DNA from: DAOUEG01 sp964589285
Lineage (GTDB): Bacteria > Chloroflexota > Dehalococcoidia > Dehalococcoidales > RBG-16-60-22
Direction: 5' to 3'
Assembly: GCA_964589285.1 (NCBI GenBank)
Contig: CAZPSP010000149.1
Coordinates: 1-6,323 of the forward strand
Length of the DNA stretch: 6,323 nucleotides
The notes beneath the pieces are model-generated. The model saw only the letters and a list, made by a program, of their open reading frames with translations. It searched no databases and was not told the DNA's origin. Below, in pieces: positions 1-5,156 of the stretch. Both the position numbers and the translations under genes were made by a program. Each line of letters begins with the position of its first letter. Positions within the stretch are counted from its first letter, which is position 1.

Positions 1-671
1 AGCGGGACGTCTTCCGCCTGGAACGTCAGTTTGCCGGTGTATCCCCGGAACTGCCACCAGACCACCGCGAGCGACACCGCCAGCCCGATGACGGTCATGG
101 AGCCGATGGAAAGCTTGCCCTGGAACCAGAAGAAGTCGAAAAATTCCATACCGGAATACGTCGCCATGATGAGCGCCGGCGGGTCCGAGATCATCGTCAC
201 CGTGGTGACCATGTTGGAACTGACCGCCAGCGCCACCATGTAGATGAACAGTGACGATTTCATCCGTTTGGAAAGCTCGATGGCCAGCGGGGCCAGCATA
301 AGGACGACGACGGGGTTGGCCATGAAGCTGGAGAGGAACATCGCCAATATGCAAAGAAAGAGCATGACCTGGCTTTCTTTCGTCAGCCTGGCGAGGACGC
401 GGTTGGCTATCCAGGCGGGCAGGCCGCTCCTTTCCAGCGCCATCGCCAGGATGCCGTATCCCCACAGGATGCCGAGGACGTCCCAGTTGATGTAGGTGAC
501 GAAGGCATCGGCGGGGGTGACGATGCCGGCCAGAATGAGGAAAGCGGCGGCGATGAGGGACACGATGGCGACGTTGAAACGCCGCAGTAAAAGCAGGGCA
601 AAAGTAATGACGGCGACCGCAAGCGTCACCCAGGTCCCGGTCTCGGTGGAAAACAACTGGTACCAGGTCAT
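1..671 (-). CDS. ArsB/NhaD/SLC13-like ion transporter, N-terminal part (cut by window edge)
   Basis: This is a membrane permease of the ion-transporter superfamily (ArsB, NhaD, SLC13/CitM types). The 223 visible residues begin MTWYQLFSTETG and are strongly hydrophobic, with likely membrane segments near residues 13-30, 34-51, 64-81, 102-119, 120-133, 142-160 and 188-206. Two stretches recall the family's re-entrant substrate or ion sites: a SFMANPVVVLMLAP segment at 115-128, and a Ser-Asn...Thr...Asp-Pro-Pro segment at 151-170 (MISDPPAL), comparable to the SN...T.IGDPPN motif of ArsB/NhaD proteins. The Asn that usually follows the two prolines is Ala here. An in-frame TAG two codons upstream makes the ATG at 671 the first possible start, although no clear Shine-Dalgarno lies close to it. 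The C-terminal half is outside the window. The substrate (arsenite, Na+/H+, dicarboxylate or other anion) cannot be told from this half. Confidence 0.82.
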   Translation of the reverse strand, partial: MTWYQLFSTETGTWVTLAVAVITFALLLLRRFNVAIVSLIAAAFLILAGIVTPADAFVTYINWDVLGILWGYGILAMALERSGLPAWIANRVLARLTKESQVMLFLCILAMFLSSFMANPVVVLMLAPLAIELSKRMKSSLFIYMVALAVSSNMVTTVTMISDPPALIMATYSGMEFFDFFWFQGKLSIGSMTVIGLAVSLAVVWWQFRGYTGKLTFQAEDVP

Positions 672-727
672 ATCGATCTATAGCGAGATTGGAGTCTCTC
701 CGATGCGTAAGGCGTTTCCGTCTGTTT

Positions 728-736
728 ATTATAGCA
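728..736 (-). promoter_or_regulatory. Extended -10 promoter for the permease gene
   Basis: Read on the minus strand this is TGCTATAAT: a perfect TATAAT preceded by the TGn extension. It would start the transcript near 721, leaving a leader of about 50 nt before the permease ATG at 671. At 17-bp spacing the -35 position (751-756) reads TTTCCT, a poor match, which fits a promoter relying on its extended -10. A GGCCGGCC palindrome lies just upstream within the spacer. Inferred from consensus only. Confidence 0.55.
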
Positions 737-858
737 GGGCCGGCCTTAGTAGGAAAATGAAGGTCAAATCTCAAAAATCAGAAAAACAGAGAAAAAAAAG
801 GGTGCCTGGCGGAGATTTTGCAGGTATGGGGAGTTGGTCACCTTCAAGAATGTTATTC

Positions 859-888
859 GGCGGACTTTCAGTCCGCCCTACGTTTTTT
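859..888 (+). repeat. Palindromic repeat, 8-bp stem with T-run
   Basis: GGCGGACT (859-866), loop TTC, AGTCCGCC (870-877), then CTACG and six T (883-888). It resembles a rho-independent terminator, but five bases separate the stem from the T-run and no plus-strand gene ends upstream, so it is better read as a dispersed palindrome. The tail CCGCCCTACG is shared with the different-stem hairpin at 1215-1251. Confidence 0.65.
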
Positions 889-923
889 CTGAACCAAGTT
901 CAGGATGACGCGGGTGAGAGGCG
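889..923 (+). repeat. GTTCAGGATGAC-type hairpin repeat, copy 1
   Basis: CTGAAC (889-894), loop CAA, GTTCAG (898-903). From 898 to 923 the sequence is identical over 26 bp to 1151-1176, the second copy of the same element. A third, more diverged copy with the same palindrome is at 6169-6189. Confidence 0.75.
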
Positions 924-965
924 GTAATGATGCGGTGGTTCGTAAAGGGTTAATGCATTGGGCAG

Positions 966-1052
966 CGCGGGCGTTTGGCCCGCGGACCAGCAGGGACGCC
1001 GGTCCCACCCGTTATTTGGAGGGACCTCATGGTTCGACAGGCTCACCATGAG
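966..1052 (+). repeat. Composite three-hairpin repeat, left copy
   Basis: Three stem-loops in a row: CGCGGGC (966-972)/GCCCGCG (978-984) with loop GTTTG; GGGAC (993-997)/GTCCC (1002-1006) with loop GCCG; and CTCATGGT (1026-1033)/ACCATGAG (1045-1052) with an 11-nt loop. Bases 967-1051 align to 6206-6291 at roughly 90% identity by hand, in the same orientation. In this copy the third hairpin occurs once; at the right end it is tandemly repeated. Confidence 0.8.
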
Positions 1053-1109
1053 CGTCTACGGCATCTGTTTATTTTGAAGTCATCGGTTCAGAGCGAGGTC
1101 AGTTTTACA

Positions 1110-1176
1110 ACCGGACTACAGGTGCTCAGCGATGGTGGATCCTGAACCGAGTTCAGGATGACGCGGGTGAGAGGCG
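1110..1176 (+). repeat. ACCGGACTAC module plus hairpin, left copy
   Basis: ACCGGACTAC starts at 1110 and is followed 29 bp later by a 9-bp perfect hairpin, ATCCTGAAC (1139-1147), loop CGA, GTTCAGGAT (1151-1159). The right cluster has the same pair with exactly the same 29-bp offset (6140 and 6169), so the two segments belong to one unit. The 3' part, 1151-1176, is identical to 898-923. Confidence 0.7.
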
Positions 1177-1214
1177 AGGATTGATGGACAGCATGCCATA
1201 ATGACCTCGATTAC

Positions 1215-1251
1215 GGCGGGTAAAAAAGGTGGAAGGGTTTTACCCGCCCTA
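1215..1251. repeat. Long hairpin beside the assembly gap
   Basis: GGCGGGTAAAA (1215-1225) pairs perfectly with TTTTACCCGCC (1238-1248) around a 12-nt loop and is followed by CTACG. It shares the GGCGG...CCGCCCTACG frame with the hairpin at 859-882 but has a different stem interior. It could fold in transcripts from either side, including read-through from the DUF362 gene across the gap, but neither strand has a T-run after the stem, so I do not call it a terminator. Confidence 0.65.
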
Positions 1252-1254
1252 CGA

Positions 1255-1354
1255 NNNNNNNNNNNNNNNNNNNNNNNNNNNNNNNNNNNNNNNNNNNNNN
1301 NNNNNNNNNNNNNNNNNNNNNNNNNNNNNNNNNNNNNNNNNNNNNNNNNNNNNN
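1255..1354. other. Scaffold gap, 100 N
   Basis: Exactly 100 undetermined bases, the usual placeholder for a gap of unknown length. Linkage between the permease side (1-1254) and the rest of the window rests on scaffolding alone, and the true distance may differ. The last known bases on the left form a hairpin repeat, a likely reason for the assembly break. Confidence 0.95.
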
Positions 1355-1382
1355 GTGGGAGGCGAAGCGGTTGAGTATGGGA

Positions 1383-2291
1383 TTACCCTTTGTAGAGGAA
1401 CTCCCTTACTTTTTCGGCGCAGGCTTCGCCGGCGGCATCGGCGGTGACGATCTCAATCTGATCGGCGGAGGTCACGCCGAGACCGAGTTCCGCTGCGCGG
1501 GCAATCTGGTCCTGCTCGAAGATCCGGCCGTGGCTGACTTCAGGGATCGTACCGAGCATCCGCAGGACGGCCACGCCCACGGCGTCCATGGCGATGCGGT
1601 CGGTGGCCCCGAGCATCACACGGGCGGGTTTCCGTGTTCCGACGTGCGGGCCGCCGTCCACGAAAGCTTCCACTCCGTCCATAACGATGAGGTCCGGCGT
1701 GTAGGCGGTATTGATCTCCGCGATGAGGTCGCGCTGGTGCGGCGAGCGGTGGAGTTCGTTCATGTACGGGTAGCCGCCGTCCGTACCGAGTCCCGGCGGC
1801 ACCATGCCGACCGCCAGCTTGAGGGACATGGTAAAGTGGCCGCCGAACTGATGGGTCTTGAGGCAGCAGGTCGTCACGATGCTTTCGGCGTCGCGGTAGA
1901 CCTTCGGAAAGAGGAAACCGTCTTTCCAGTGGCTCTTCTCCGGCCTGACCAAAACCCAGCCGTTTTCGTCCAAGGTCTGGAGGTCGACGACATCGAACCC
2001 GATTTCTTCCTGGAGCTTGAACACGCCGATCTTTTCCATATTGTCATGCGTAGAAGGTCCGGGACCGCTCCGTTCCGCGATGGTGATGGACTTCGCGCCC
2101 ATGTCCTTGAGCTTGAGTATCAGCCCGCGGAGGGTCTTGATGTCCGTCGAGCCGGGCGCGGGGTCCGCGGTATTGAAGTTGGGTTTGAGGACGACGGCCT
2201 TGCCCTGCACCGGGTTGATGCCGAGCAGTTCAACGGCCTGCCGGGCGCCGGCTTCTCTGTCTTCTGTTTTCACGAGGCTTACTATGGTCAT
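1383..2291 (-). CDS. DUF362 domain-containing protein
   Basis: A 302-residue soluble protein of the DUF362 family (function unassigned; some members are fused to ferredoxin domains). Visible family features are LKPNFN near 35-40, the TTCCLKTHQFGGHFTMSLK block with SLKLAVGMVPP near 140-166, DLIVMDGVEAFVDGGPHVG near 200-218, and DRIAMDAVGVAVL near 231-243. The length covers the domain with no extra module. There is no CxxCxxC ferredoxin motif; cysteines occur at 142, 143 and 291 only. There is no signal peptide or membrane segment. The start at 2291 has GGGGA about 8 nt upstream and lies 19 nt after the stop of the small-protein gene, so the two are probably cotranscribed. The gene ends 28 bp from the scaffold gap, and no terminator is visible. 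The reaction is unknown; the conserved Lys-Thr-His and Asp residues suggest ligand or metal binding, which is inference. Confidence 0.85.
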   Translation of the reverse strand: MTIVSLVKTEDREAGARQAVELLGINPVQGKAVVLKPNFNTADPAPGSTDIKTLRGLILKLKDMGAKSITIAERSGPGPSTHDNMEKIGVFKLQEEIGFDVVDLQTLDENGWVLVRPEKSHWKDGFLFPKVYRDAESIVTTCCLKTHQFGGHFTMSLKLAVGMVPPGLGTDGGYPYMNELHRSPHQRDLIAEINTAYTPDLIVMDGVEAFVDGGPHVGTRKPARVMLGATDRIAMDAVGVAVLRMLGTIPEVSHGRIFEQDQIARAAELGLGVTSADQIEIVTADAAGEACAEKVREFLYKG

Positions 2292-2310
2292 TGTTTGTCC
2301 CCGTTACTGT

Positions 2311-2469
2311 CTATTCCGAGGGGCCGCTTGCCCTGGCGGCAAGTTCGGCCTGGTAGGCTTTCCAGCCGGGGCACCACTTGGTGTGCCATTTCCAGAGACG
2401 GGAGAGGAACTTTTTGGGGTTCTGTTCGGCTTTGAACCGCATTTTACATTCGGCACAACCGGAACTCAT
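2311..2469 (-). CDS. Small Cys/His/Trp-rich protein, 52 aa, possible zinc ribbon
   Basis: An intact 52-codon reading frame fills the space between the DUF169 and DUF362 genes. It is preceded by the clearest ribosome site in the window (GGAGGT, 6 nt before the ATG). The product starts MSSGCAECKMRF and has C5-x2-C8 near the N-terminus, then a basic Trp-rich stretch, WKWHTKWCPGWKAY (26-39), giving H29-x3-C33. The pattern C-x2-C...H-x3-C could bind zinc or another metal; this is inferred from spacing only. There is no membrane segment or signal peptide. It sits 27 nt after the DUF169 stop and 19 nt before the DUF362 start, which points to cotranscription with both. I do not recognise an assigned family. 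Confidence 0.78.
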   Translation of the reverse strand: MSSGCAECKMRFKAEQNPKKFLSRLWKWHTKWCPGWKAYQAELAARASGPSE

Positions 2470-2475
2470 TTCACG

Positions 2476-2481
2476 ACCTCC
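2476..2481 (-). promoter_or_regulatory. Strong Shine-Dalgarno for the 52-aa gene
   Basis: GGAGGT (GGGAGGT with the base before it) on the minus strand, 6 nt before the ATG at 2469. This is the main non-compositional evidence that the small gene is translated. Confidence 0.8.
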
Positions 2482-2496
2482 CGCTGCATACGCTGT

Positions 2497-3240
2497 TTAT
2501 TTTATCCGTTTCTGCACCGCTTGCCAAGAACTTGTGATGAGGAAGCTTTCTTCCGCGTCGGCGACCATCCGGGCGAGCTTCTTCATCGGGACGGAGAATG
2601 AAAGCCGGTCCGGCGGGACAAAGGGCCGGGCGGAGATATCGAACATGCCGATGACGGTGCGCGGCGTTTCGGTTCTCGATTCCAGGAACGGGTACTGGAC
2701 GATGCTGGAACAACCGGAGCCGAACGGGGCCATGGTCATTTCGGAATGATATTCGTCGAAGCTTGCCAGCGTGAAGAGGCCGGCAAGGACGTCGGGCTGC
2801 GCGAAGAAGACGGCCACGTCCGGCGTGTCGGCTTCCAGCAGGTTGTCCCATCGTTTAAAGACGATGTATTTTGCCGGGGCATCGAACTTGGGCCATTCGT
2901 TCATGGCGTGCCTGACCAGTTCCGGGGTTTTCTTGTACCGTTCGCCTTCCAGTCCTTCCATGCCGCAGGAAAGGAAGTATTCGAAGTTGGGCATGAGGCC
3001 CGGTGAAAATCCCAGGTAGCGCCTCCCGCCGGGACAGCCGACCGCATCGACGGAGAAGGCCATCGATGCTCCTTCGCGGACCTTTTGCAGCGCGCCGATG
3101 ATGCAACGGGAGACGGAACCGGGTTTAACGATGATGCCTTCATCCGGGTTATCCGTGTAATAGAACGTGACGGGAAGTTCCGCGTTATTGAAATACTTCT
3201 TCCAGAGGGACAGGAAACTATCCTTGAGCTTCGAGTCCAT
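2497..3240 (-). CDS. DUF169 domain-containing protein
   Basis: A 247-residue soluble protein of the DUF169 family, whose biochemical role is not established. Family landmarks are visible in order: a helical N-terminus ending in LPVTFYY (22-28), C46, the GCPGGRRYLGF block with C69 (68-78), C92, APFGSGCSSIVQYPF with C177 (171-185), and GMFDISARPF...RLSFSVPM (198-219). The conserved cysteines and glycine-rich turns suggest cofactor or metal binding (inference). The ATG at 3240 has an AGGGGG-type ribosome site about 7 nt upstream and lies 11 nt after the acetyltransferase stop; the next gene begins 27 nt downstream. Members occur widely in anaerobic archaea and bacteria. No signal peptide or membrane segment is seen, and the length is typical of a complete single-domain member. 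Confidence 0.87.
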   Translation of the reverse strand: MDSKLKDSFLSLWKKYFNNAELPVTFYYTDNPDEGIIVKPGSVSRCIIGALQKVREGASMAFSVDAVGCPGGRRYLGFSPGLMPNFEYFLSCGMEGLEGERYKKTPELVRHAMNEWPKFDAPAKYIVFKRWDNLLEADTPDVAVFFAQPDVLAGLFTLASFDEYHSEMTMAPFGSGCSSIVQYPFLESRTETPRTVIGMFDISARPFVPPDRLSFSVPMKKLARMVADAEESFLITSSWQAVQKRIK

Positions 3241-3251
3241 ACCTTACCCCC

Positions 3252-3758
3252 TTACAGTTGTTTACGGTAGATAATGATATCATAGTGGCCGAGCATACGT
3301 TGCTCCATTTCCTGGAAACCGGCGTTTTCATAGAAGCTCCGCGCCCCGGTGTTAGTCGACAGGGGGTCCACGAAAAGCTCCGTGTAACCCAGTTGCACGG
3401 CCCGCCGTTCCAGGCTGGACAGCAGCAAAGCTCCATAGCCCTGTCCCCGTACCTCGCGGCGGGTCCGCATGCGGCGTATCAACGCACCGGTCCGGGACTG
3501 TTTCTGCAGGCCGCCCATGGCGACTACTCGGCCGTTCAGTTCTCCCACCAGGAAATCCCCTCCGGCATTGATATAGAACGTGGCGATATGGTCCAGGTCG
3601 TCATCGGAGAAGGAAGCGCCTTCGCCGTCCGCGACGATATTGCGCCCATTATCGGCGGCGCTGAACTCCGCTTCGATGTCTTCCACCCCTTCAGTGTGCA
3701 ACTGCATGACCGCGTCCTGGTCGGAAGGCCGGTACCGGCGAATACTGATCAAACTCAT
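3252..3758 (-). CDS. GNAT family N-acetyltransferase
   Basis: A 168-residue acyl-CoA-dependent N-acetyltransferase of the GNAT fold. The acetyl-CoA pyrophosphate loop (motif A, Q/R-x-x-G-x-G/A) is seen as RGQGYG at 104-109, after the beta4-like RRMRTRREV. Motif B follows as NTGARSFYENAGF at 136-148, with the Tyr often acting as general acid (Y143). The N-terminus, ISIRRYRPSDQDAVMQLH, is the usual beta1-alpha1 opening. The acceptor substrate (small molecule, peptide or protein N-terminus) cannot be predicted. The start at 3758 has only a weak GAGAG ribosome site. It is the first gene of the proposed four-gene minus-strand operon, with its stop 11 nt before the DUF169 start. I found no convincing promoter in the 197 bp upstream. 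Confidence 0.88.
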   Translation of the reverse strand: MSLISIRRYRPSDQDAVMQLHTEGVEDIEAEFSAADNGRNIVADGEGASFSDDDLDHIATFYINAGGDFLVGELNGRVVAMGGLQKQSRTGALIRRMRTRREVRGQGYGALLLSSLERRAVQLGYTELFVDPLSTNTGARSFYENAGFQEMEQRMLGHYDIIIYRKQL

Positions 3759-3955
3759 AACTCTCTCAACTCTTTTCTTCTTTTCGTTCCAGTTTTTTCC
3801 GGTAGAACACCAGGGAGAAGCTGTTGCGCGTTCTTATTCTGATCTTTGCTTTTTATTTTTGGTCTTTTTTAAAACCCACCTTCCTCCTTTAAAAGGGAGG
3901 CGAACGATATGCTATACCGAAGTTGCTCTGGTAATGCCGTTGCTGATGGTTACGC
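3759..3955. other. Spacer with imperfect palindrome and A/T-rich tract
   Basis: A 197-bp spacer between the aldo/keto reductase stop and the acetyltransferase start. It contains CCTCC (3884-3888)/GGAGG (3896-3900) around a TTTAAAAG-like centre, and, read on the minus strand, an A-rich tract (about 3840-3870) like those in the repeat clusters. The palindrome lacks a following T-run, so it is not a clear terminator. No convincing -35/-10 pair is seen. A 28-codon open stretch ending at 3766 is discussed as a finding. Confidence 0.5.
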
Positions 3956-4993
3956 TCAAGCTGCTTCCGCTTTGATCTTCTCGTAGAGGTCGTAGTTCTG
4001 TTTCAGCATGTCGCGGATGGGGAGGTCGTAGGGGCAGCGGCTCTCGCACTCGCCGCAGTCCTGGCATTCGGGGACTTTGACCATGGCGGAGGGAATGAAG
4101 GGGCCGTTGAGGTACCAGCCCGGCGGCAGGCGTTTGACGAGGGTATCGAAGGTCATGATGGTGGAGATCGGGATGCCCTGCGGGCATGGCTGGCAGTAAT
4201 CGCAGCGGCGGCAGAACCGGTTGCCGAGTTCCTCCCGCAGGTTTTCCATGCGGGCCGTCTCCCGGCCGGTCAATGCGTGCGGCCCGTTGTAGAGGGCGAC
4301 GATCTCTTCTATTTCCTCGACCTTCTCGATGCCCGGTATCAGGGCGATATCCGGGAACTGGAAGAGCCATTTGAAGGCCACGGCGGCGTCGTAGAGCATG
4401 CCGCCGCCCAGGGGCTTCATGGCGATGAAACCGACGTCGTGCGTACGGCAGAGCGGCAGCAGTTCTTCGGCGGGTTCGCTGGTAATGAAGTTGAACGGGA
4501 ACATCATCGTCTCGAACTTGCCGCATTCCACCAGTTTCCTGGCTACGTCTATCTGGTGGCAGGTCACGCCGATGTGCCGTATCTTGCCTGCCTTTTGTGC
4601 TTTTTCGAATATCGTGTACAGTCCGTTCTCCGGGTCGAGGACGCGGTCGTAGACCTCCATCGTCCCCACCTGGTGGAACTGGTAGAGGTCGATATAATCC
4701 GTCTGGAGCCGCTTCAGGCTGAGGTCGAGGTTCTTTTCGATGTCCTCCGGGCTGCCGGGGAAGGTCTTGGTGGCGATGATGACGTCCTGCCGTTTCCGGC
4801 CTTTTATGGCTTTGCCGATGCGTTCTTCGCTGGTGCTGTAGCCGTTGGCGGTATCGATAAAATTCAGGCCGAGGCTGAGGCACCGCTCCACCACTTTCAC
4901 GGCTTCCGGTTCGGTCAAGCGCTGGATGGGAATGCCGCCGAAACCGATGCGGGTGACCATCAGGCCGGTCCTGCCAAGTCTTATTTTGTCCAT
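3956..4993 (-). CDS. Aldo/keto reductase with C-terminal 4Fe-4S ferredoxin domain
   Basis: A 345-residue cytosolic oxidoreductase: an NAD(P)H-type aldo/keto reductase barrel followed by an iron-sulfur domain. The classic tetrad is visible as D47 and Y52 (NFIDTANGYS), K76 (IIATKT) and H107 (LYQFHQ). The C-terminal part has C261-x2-C264-x2-C267-x2-C270-P and C310-x2-C313-x2-C316-x3-C320-P, enough for two 4Fe-4S clusters, so electrons may pass to or from ferredoxin-like partners; the real substrate is unknown. I chose the ATG at 4993 (MDKIRLGRTGL). It has AAGGAG 5 nt upstream, whereas the in-frame ATG at 5023 has no ribosome site and sits only about 5 nt from the predicted transcript start. It is transcribed alone or leads into the acetyltransferase operon after 197 bp, and is divergent from the dehydrogenase gene. 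Length fits the AKR/4Fe-4S subfamily. Confidence 0.92.
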   Translation of the reverse strand: MDKIRLGRTGLMVTRIGFGGIPIQRLTEPEAVKVVERCLSLGLNFIDTANGYSTSEERIGKAIKGRKRQDVIIATKTFPGSPEDIEKNLDLSLKRLQTDYIDLYQFHQVGTMEVYDRVLDPENGLYTIFEKAQKAGKIRHIGVTCHQIDVARKLVECGKFETMMFPFNFITSEPAEELLPLCRTHDVGFIAMKPLGGGMLYDAAVAFKWLFQFPDIALIPGIEKVEEIEEIVALYNGPHALTGRETARMENLREELGNRFCRRCDYCQPCPQGIPISTIMTFDTLVKRLPPGWYLNGPFIPSAMVKVPECQDCGECESRCPYDLPIRDMLKQNYDLYEKIKAEAA

Positions 4994-4998
4994 GGGGA

Positions 4999-5004
4999 CT
5001 CCTT
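4999..5004 (-). promoter_or_regulatory. Shine-Dalgarno deciding the aldo/keto reductase start
   Basis: AAGGAG on the minus strand, 5 nt before the ATG at 4993. The alternative ATG at 5023, ten codons upstream, lacks such a site. Confidence 0.8.
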
Positions 5005-5034
5005 CAAACAGACGAGGCTGCATTGTTTTCTGAC

Positions 5035-5063
5035 ATCATATACAGGAGCGTGGCGGTTGTCAA
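5035..5063 (-). promoter_or_regulatory. Sigma70 promoter of the aldo/keto reductase gene
   Basis: On the minus strand, a perfect TTGACA (-35, 5058-5063), a 17-bp spacer and TATGAT (-10, 5035-5040; one mismatch to TATAAT). The predicted start is near 5028, giving a leader of about 35 nt to the ATG at 4993. An A-tract-rich segment lies directly upstream (5062-5073). Confidence 0.8.
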
Positions 5064-5079
5064 AAAAGCAAAATTGACA
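5058..5079. promoter_or_regulatory. Inverted repeat joining the two divergent -35 boxes
   Basis: TGTCAA (5058-5063) and TTGACA (5074-5079) form perfect inverted arms around an A-rich 10-bp centre, AAAAGCAAAA. Each arm is the -35 hexamer of one divergent promoter. The symmetry may follow simply from two consensus boxes facing outward, or it may serve as a shared operator or UP-like element; which of these applies is not decidable here. Confidence 0.55.
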
Positions 5080-5101
5080 TGGTTGGCGCGTTACTTATAG
5101 A
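5074..5101 (+). promoter_or_regulatory. Sigma70 promoter of the dehydrogenase gene
   Basis: TTGACA (5074-5079), a 16-bp spacer, then TATAGA (5096-5101; four of six to TATAAT). The predicted transcript start is near 5108, leaving about 49 nt of leader. Because the -10 box lies downstream of the longest-frame ATG at 5079, that ATG cannot be the start on this transcript. Confidence 0.7.
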
Positions 5102-5141
5102 GTGGATGCGTAGCACTATCCAGGAGTCTCAGATTGCCACC

Positions 5142-5147
5142 GGAGGA
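5142..5147 (+). promoter_or_regulatory. Shine-Dalgarno deciding the dehydrogenase start
   Basis: GGAGGA lies 9 nt before the ATG at 5157 and directly abuts the in-frame ATG at 5148, which is too close to be used. This supports a product beginning MKIGFIGTGQMG. Confidence 0.8.
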
Positions 5148-5156
5148 ATGGACCAT

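Larger units (their letters stand above)
672..1254. repeat. Left repeat cluster (gene-free)
   Basis: No credible gene occupies this 583-bp stretch. In order it holds the permease promoter (728-736), an A-rich TCAAA-type tract (753-798), a module beginning with an A-run then GGGTGCCTGGCGGAGATT (792-836), a perfect hairpin (859-877), a CTGAAC/GTTCAG hairpin (889-903), a three-hairpin module (966-1052), an ACCGGACTAC segment (1110-1124), a second ATCCTGAAC/GTTCAGGAT hairpin (1139-1159) and an 11-bp-stem hairpin (1215-1248) touching the N gap. Several modules recur in the same orientation at 6042-6323. Dispersed short palindromic repeats of this kind are common in intergenic DNA of environmental bacteria. 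Plus-strand ORFs across this region show no protein-like features. Confidence 0.75.

Noticed and set aside
859..888. Rho-independent terminator
   Set aside because: The stem and T-run are separated by five bases, and no plus-strand gene lies upstream; it fits the dispersed palindrome family better.
496..927. 143-codon plus-strand ORF spanning the permease 5' end and the repeat region
   Set aside because: Half is antisense to the permease and half reads through A-rich tracts and palindromes. The peptide is low-complexity Lys/Arg-rich, with no domain.
1229..1447. ORF running through the N gap
   Set aside because: It exists only because the undetermined bases contain no stop codons.
1371..2435. 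354-codon plus-strand ORF opposite the DUF362 gene
   Set aside because: It is antisense to a well-supported family protein. Its Arg/His/Gly/Val-rich composition is typical of a GC-rich shadow frame, and it shows no domain or ribosome-site support.
3912..4883. 323-codon minus-strand ORF overlapping the aldo/keto reductase in another frame
   Set aside because: It is dominated by Arg, Pro, His and Gln, as expected of an out-of-frame GC-rich reading. The other frame has a complete catalytic tetrad and eight cluster cysteines.
4277..5077. 266-codon plus-strand ORF opposite the aldo/keto reductase
   Set aside because: Antisense shadow that runs through the divergent promoter region and lacks recognisable motifs.
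5079..5156. N-terminal extension of the dehydrogenase from the ATG at 5079
   Set aside because: That ATG is upstream of the promoter -10 box. The extension has no family match, and a well-placed Shine-Dalgarno serves the ATG at 5157.
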